A stretch of 64,000 bases of DNA, taken from Marinobacter orientalis (GTDB lineage Bacteria > Pseudomonadota > Gammaproteobacteria > Pseudomonadales > Oleiphilaceae). The position numbers and the translations under genes are program-made. Every line of letters begins with the position of its first letter. The stretch's first letter is position 1. Where the stretch lies: the NCBI RefSeq assembly GCF_004792665.1, contig NZ_SRZX01000002.1, positions 186,001 through 250,000 of the forward strand, given 5' to 3'. This document shows positions 60,530 through 64,000 of the stretch, one piece after another. A model generated the notes under the pieces. The model did not search any database. It saw nothing but the letters and a program-made list of their open reading frames with translations, and was not told the origin of the DNA.

Positions 60530-61942
60530 CTACCTTGATCCTTTTTTGAACAATACCACTTCCACTGTCTGAATTATAATCAATATGTCCAGTAACAGAC
60601 TCTGATTTTTGATGTAGTAAAGATCGTAACGGAGCTTTTCTCGGGTATCCTCTTCATTATCTGCGTAAGCAAAGCAGAGCTGGGCCCAGCCCGTCAAACC
60701 CGGCTTGACCCGGTGACGCTCGCTGTAGAACGGAATCTTCTCGGACAGTTGCTCCACAAATACAGGCCGCTCCGGCCGCGGGCCAACAAAGGCCATCGTG
60801 CCGTTCAGTACATTGAAAATCTGTGGCAGCTCGTCGATCCGCACCTTGCGGATAAACTCCCCTACTCTGGTGACCCGGGCGTCGTTCCTGCTGGCCCAGA
60901 CCGCACCGTTTTTCTCGGCGTCGGTAGTCATGGAACGAAATTTGTAGACCTTGAACACGCTGCCGTTGAGCCCTACCCGTTCCTGGCTGTAGAAAACCGG
61001 TGCCTTCAGGCCGTCCTCGATCTTGATAGCGATGGCGGTCAGCACCATCAGAGGAAGCCCCACCAATAGCAGAGTGATGGCAGCCAGTATGTCCATGGAG
61101 CGCTTGCCGAAACCGAATACAGAAGAAACGGTAAATCCGTCGGAAAACACCAGCCAGCCAGGGGTAACCATTTCCAGGGCCACTTTCCTGGATTCCCGCT
61201 CGTAAAAGCTTGCCCCGTCGACAATCTTTACGCCTTCCATCTTGCACTCCAGAAGGTCTTCCATCGGCAGGCCGTTACGGCGATCGTCAACCGCCACCAC
61301 GATTTCATCAACCGGATGCTTGATGATGTGCTGATGCAATGTGCCCCGAATGTTGAGCAGGTACTCTTCGCTGATTTCCACGGGGGCACTTGGCAGAGGC
61401 ACGAAGCCGGTCAGGATAAAGCCTTTGCGATTAAACGGAGTTCTGAGGTCTTCATGAATCTGCCTGGCACGAAAGCCTGCTCCCAGCACCAGTACTTTCC
61501 GTTTGAAGCTTTCCTTGCCCACGATGGCAAAAAACAGTGCGCGGGCGATGCCCAGCAGGAAAACCCCGAACACGGATGCGGTCGTCAGCACACCGCTGGC
61601 ACCGATGTACCAGAACAGATCTTGTGCCAGCAGGTACGCAAAACCGCACAACGGAATGCTGATGATCAGCGCCATGATCGTACGTAGCATCATTCCCGAC
61701 ATGCCTTCTTCCAGGCGGGACTGATGAACACCAAGCGCTACCATCACCAGCAGGTTGATTGCCGAAAACACAATCGCTGAGGGCAGCATGAAATTCAGGT
61801 TATCGAGAAAGAAGGAAAGATCGCCGAAATAGCGAAAAAACACCGCCAACGCCAGGGCAAACGCCAGCACCAGAAAATCAATCAGGCCGAGGATAACGTA
61901 TGGAAGATGGATGTAGTGCCTGAACAATCTGACGTGAGCCAC
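60530..61942 (-). CDS. EpsB-type initiating sugar transferase of the XrtA locus
   Basis: A 470-residue polyprenyl-phosphate phosphoglycosyl transferase. There are four N-terminal helices (about 14-140), a CoA-binding-like domain, then one hydrophobic helix (MDILAAITLLLVGLPLMVLTAIAI) and the Bac_transf catalytic core: SQERVGLNGSVFKVYKFRSM, VRIDELPQIFNVLNGTMAFVGPRPERPVF and KPGLTGWAQ. It starts each repeat unit on the lipid carrier. The GTG start has AGGAG five bases upstream. It is the first gene of the minus-strand export operon. Confidence 0.93.
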   Translation of the reverse strand: MAHVRLFRHYIHLPYVILGLIDFLVLAFALALAVFFRYFGDLSFFLDNLNFMLPSAIVFSAINLLVMVALGVHQSRLEEGMSGMMLRTIMALIISIPLCGFAYLLAQDLFWYIGASGVLTTASVFGVFLLGIARALFFAIVGKESFKRKVLVLGAGFRARQIHEDLRTPFNRKGFILTGFVPLPSAPVEISEEYLLNIRGTLHQHIIKHPVDEIVVAVDDRRNGLPMEDLLECKMEGVKIVDGASFYERESRKVALEMVTPGWLVFSDGFTVSSVFGFGKRSMDILAAITLLLVGLPLMVLTAIAIKIEDGLKAPVFYSQERVGLNGSVFKVYKFRSMTTDAEKNGAVWASRNDARVTRVGEFIRKVRIDELPQIFNVLNGTMAFVGPRPERPVFVEQLSEKIPFYSERHRVKPGLTGWAQLCFAYADNEEDTREKLRYDLYYIKNQSLLLDILIIIQTVEVVLFKKGSR

Positions 61943-61968
61943 GCCGACTCCTTTTGCTGCTTACAACA

Positions 61969-62007
61969 ATAAAACAACGCATCCAGTGCGTTTACATACA
62001 GCGTTGT
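61969..62007 (-). terminator. Possible terminator after prpD
   Basis: On the minus strand, ACAACGC (62007-62001) can pair with GCGTTGT (61980-61974) across a 20-base loop, followed by TTTTATTG. The loop is long, so this is only a candidate; the same spacer must also hold the promoter of the EpsB-type gene. Confidence 0.35.
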
Positions 62008-62059
62008 ATGAACACCAGTGTACTGTAATTTTTTGTAACTACAATCGCCATCACCACAA

Positions 62060-63544
62060 TCAGATCACAAACAGGCCCACAAACTCGTGTACAGGCGTGC
62101 TTTCCAGCGTTTTCTGATCCTTGCAGAGCTGATAAATCCGATCGCAGCGCTGGCCCGGAAATCGCGTCGCAAGATTGTTGCTGAATTTGTCTTCCAACAA
62201 GGGAATCCCTTCTTTTCTGCGGCGCCGATGGCCTATGGGGTATTCAACGGCAACCTTGTCCGTGCTGCTGCCATCCTTGAAGAACACCTGGATGGCATTG
62301 GCGATAGAGCGCTTATCCTCTTCCAGGTACTCGCGGGTGTAGTTTTCGTCTTCCACCACTTCCATTTTTTCGCGGATCCGGTCGATGACCGGGTTGGCTT
62401 CGTGAAAGCTGTCTTCGTAATGTTCAGCCGTCAGGTTGCCGAAGATCAGTGGCACGGCGGTCATATACTGAAGGCAGTGGTCCCTGTCCGCGGCGTTCGC
62501 GAGCTTGCCCTGCTTGGAGATAATGCGAATGGCGGACTCGTGGGTGGTGATCACAATACGATCGATCTCGTCGAGGCGGTCCCTGACCTGGGGGTGCAGG
62601 GTGACTGCCGCTTCAGCCGCTGTCTGGGCATGAAACTCGGCAGGAAAGGAAATCTTGAACAGGATGTTCTCCATCACGTAGGAGCCGAAGTCCTGGGGTA
62701 AAGAAAGCTGACGCCTGTTTTCGGGTTTGAGTTTCTGGTCCTTGTTGGTCTTGCTGAACAGAACATCGTGGAAACCCCATTGTGGCGCTGTCAGTGCGCT
62801 CGGAATACCCATCTCGCCCCTCATGGCGATGTCGGCCAGCCGCACGGCTCGGGACGTGGCATCACCCGCGGCCCAGGATTTGCGGGAACCTGCGTTGGGC
62901 GCGTGGCGATAGGTTCGCAATGACTGGCCATCAACCCAGGCGTGAGACAGCGCCGACATCAATTGCTCCCGGTTAGCACCCATCAGTTTTGCGGTGACGG
63001 CGGTGGAGGCCACTTTCACCAATACCACATGGTCCAGCCCGACCCGGTTGAAGGAGTTTTCCAGTGCCAGCACGCCCTGAATTTCGTGGGCCATGATCAT
63101 GGCCTCGAGCACCTCTTTCATGGTCAGCGGCTGTTTACCTTCTGCCACTCTTTGCTGGGAAAGGTGGTCGGCTACGGCAAGAATGCCTCCCAGGTTGTCG
63201 GACGGATGGCCCCACTCCGCGGCCAGCCAGGTGTCGTTGTAGTCAAGCCAGCGGATGATGCAGCCAATATCCCAGGCGGCTTTCACCGGATCCAGCCGGA
63301 AAGACGTTCCGGGAACGCGGGCCCCGTGAGGCACTATCGTGCCTTCAACAATCGGGCCCAGATGTTTTGTGCACTCGGGAAACCGCAGCGCCAGCAATCC
63401 GCAGCCCAGTGTGTCCATCAGGCAGTGACGGGCGGTGTTCCAGGCTTCTTTGCTTTTTATCCGGTAGCCCAGGGTGTAGTCGGTAATGGTCTGAATGAGA
63501 TCGTCGTAGTCGGGGCGTTCATTGAGATCAAATGTTGCTGACAT
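62060..63544 (-). CDS. prpD: 2-methylcitrate dehydratase PrpD
   Basis: A 494-residue MmgE/PrpD-family enzyme that dehydrates 2-methylcitrate in propionate breakdown. The whole protein reads like Pseudomonas PrpD, for instance [57 protein letters not shown] and [14 protein letters not shown]. The start [13 protein letters not shown] is supported by GGAG eight bases upstream and by the family length; an upstream alternative at 63610 adds an unrelated leader. No prpB, prpC or acnD lies next to it within the window, which is unusual. Confidence 0.95.
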   Translation of the reverse strand: MSATFDLNERPDYDDLIQTITDYTLGYRIKSKEAWNTARHCLMDTLGCGLLALRFPECTKHLGPIVEGTIVPHGARVPGTSFRLDPVKAAWDIGCIIRWLDYNDTWLAAEWGHPSDNLGGILAVADHLSQQRVAEGKQPLTMKEVLEAMIMAHEIQGVLALENSFNRVGLDHVVLVKVASTAVTAKLMGANREQLMSALSHAWVDGQSLRTYRHAPNAGSRKSWAAGDATSRAVRLADIAMRGEMGIPSALTAPQWGFHDVLFSKTNKDQKLKPENRRQLSLPQDFGSYVMENILFKISFPAEFHAQTAAEAAVTLHPQVRDRLDEIDRIVITTHESAIRIISKQGKLANAADRDHCLQYMTAVPLIFGNLTAEHYEDSFHEANPVIDRIREKMEVVEDENYTREYLEEDKRSIANAIQVFFKDGSSTDKVAVEYPIGHRRRRKEGIPLLEDKFSNNLATRFPGQRCDRIYQLCKDQKTLESTPVHEFVGLFVI

Positions 63545-63913
63545 GGCAAGAACTCCAGGGCATATCCGTTTGTAATACTTCAAGCCTAGCTGAAGGTTTG
63601 ATACAGGCAATCACTTCAATCACTCTATTGTTATACATGTAGCTGAAAATGGTTAATTTACCCACTGTTAACAAGATAAAACTGACGGTGTTAATTTGAT
63701 TTAATAAACAGACTTTCCCGTATTTCTCTGACGTCGCTCCAACTTATTGTTTGCGAGTATTTTATTTAACGTAACCCGTTTTCAGAGCCGTAATGCTACA
63801 CGGTGGCCTTGCCCACCTTATCTCGCCTATAATCAGTCCGCCTTTAGTAAACAAGCCGTCAGTCAACATTAACGACATATTCATCAAATCTTCGATTAAT
63901 TTTGGGAACACCA
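63545..63913. promoter_or_regulatory. Divergent spacer between prpD and the gene at the right edge
   Basis: About 370 AT-rich bases without a gene. TATAAT at 63828-63833 is a perfect -10 for the plus-strand gene, but the sequence 17 bases upstream (GGCCTT) is a poor -35. No operator is recognised for prpD. Confidence 0.4.
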
Positions 63914-64000
63914 GTGAACAGCACCTCAACCGAGTCTGCAATTGCCGAATGGACCGTTATTCTGGGTGATTCCGGAGTTATCGCGGCTGACGCAGCAGAT
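63914..64000 (+). CDS. N-terminal fragment, possibly an FAD-binding oxidoreductase (cut by window edge)
   Basis: Twenty-nine codons from a GTG start, reading MNSTSTESAIAEWTVIL then GDSGVIAADAAD. The pattern of a helix followed by ILGDSGVIAADAAD resembles the start of FAD/FMN-dependent dehydrogenases (GLC/D-lactate dehydrogenase type), where a similar phrase precedes the FAD domain. GGGA seven bases upstream is a modest ribosome binding site. The rest is outside the window, so the call is tentative. Confidence 0.4.
   Translation, partial: MNSTSTESAIAEWTVILGDSGVIAADAAD

Noticed and set aside
1..64000. CRISPR arrays, tRNA or rRNA genes, prophage
   Set aside because: No regularly spaced repeats, cloverleaf or rRNA signatures, and no phage structural genes were seen.

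Overview
The window looks like chromosomal DNA of a marine gammaproteobacterium close to Marinobacter or Pseudomonas. The housekeeping proteins FadD, HrpA, DnaX, YbaB, RecR, RNase D, YcgL, YcgN and PrpD all read like that group, and the fadD-hrpA-maoC neighbourhood recalls Pseudomonas. This assignment rests on recalled protein families, not on a search.

Positions 1-15800 are core genome. A fadD-hrpA pair diverges from a MaoC-type hydratase gene. A MoxR ATPase/VWA pair follows. Next is a long minus-strand cluster of tightly coupled genes (dnaX-ybaB-recR-rnd-ycgL-ycgN-small membrane protein-VWA protein), with the 4.5S SRP RNA just upstream of dnaX. A plus-strand group (YeaD-like epimerase, PlsC-like acyltransferase, SDR protein) leads into the next region.

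Positions 15800-61950 are one large XrtA (exosortase A)/PEP-CTERM-type exopolysaccharide locus. One end carries the regulators PrsK and PrsR, the TPR lipoprotein PrsT and the exosortase XrtA with a fused EpsI domain. The other end carries the conserved export and initiation set: an EpsB-type phosphoglycosyl transferase, Wza-like lipoprotein, chain-length protein, tyrosine-kinase-like ATPase, outer-membrane beta-barrel, DUF3473 deacetylase and a membrane glycosyltransferase. Between them lies the variable sugar-assembly part: many GT2 and GT4 glycosyltransferases, a Wzx flippase, an O-antigen ligase/polymerase, an asparagine-synthase-type amidotransferase, two acetyltransferase-fold proteins, deacetylases and an adenylate-forming CapK-like enzyme. 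The expected job is synthesis and export of an exopolysaccharide together with anchoring of PEP-CTERM proteins. No PEP-CTERM substrate protein is visible in this window.

The middle of the locus (about 37.6-52.8 kb) is a patched, often AT-rich island. It holds an FkbM methyltransferase gene broken by a 5-bp tandem duplication, and a complete IS5-family element with TTAG target duplications. It also holds a complete IS66-family element with 8-bp target duplications, which has cut the last nine codons from a Mur ligase-peptidyl-tRNA hydrolase fusion gene. Next to that fusion lie a QueC-like PP-loop enzyme and a CapA-like protein. This Mur-Pth/QueC-like/CapA group is the best candidate for an undescribed polymer-modifying system.

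Positions 62060-64000 return to metabolism, with a 2-methylcitrate dehydratase (prpD) and the first codons of a plus-strand gene that runs off the window.
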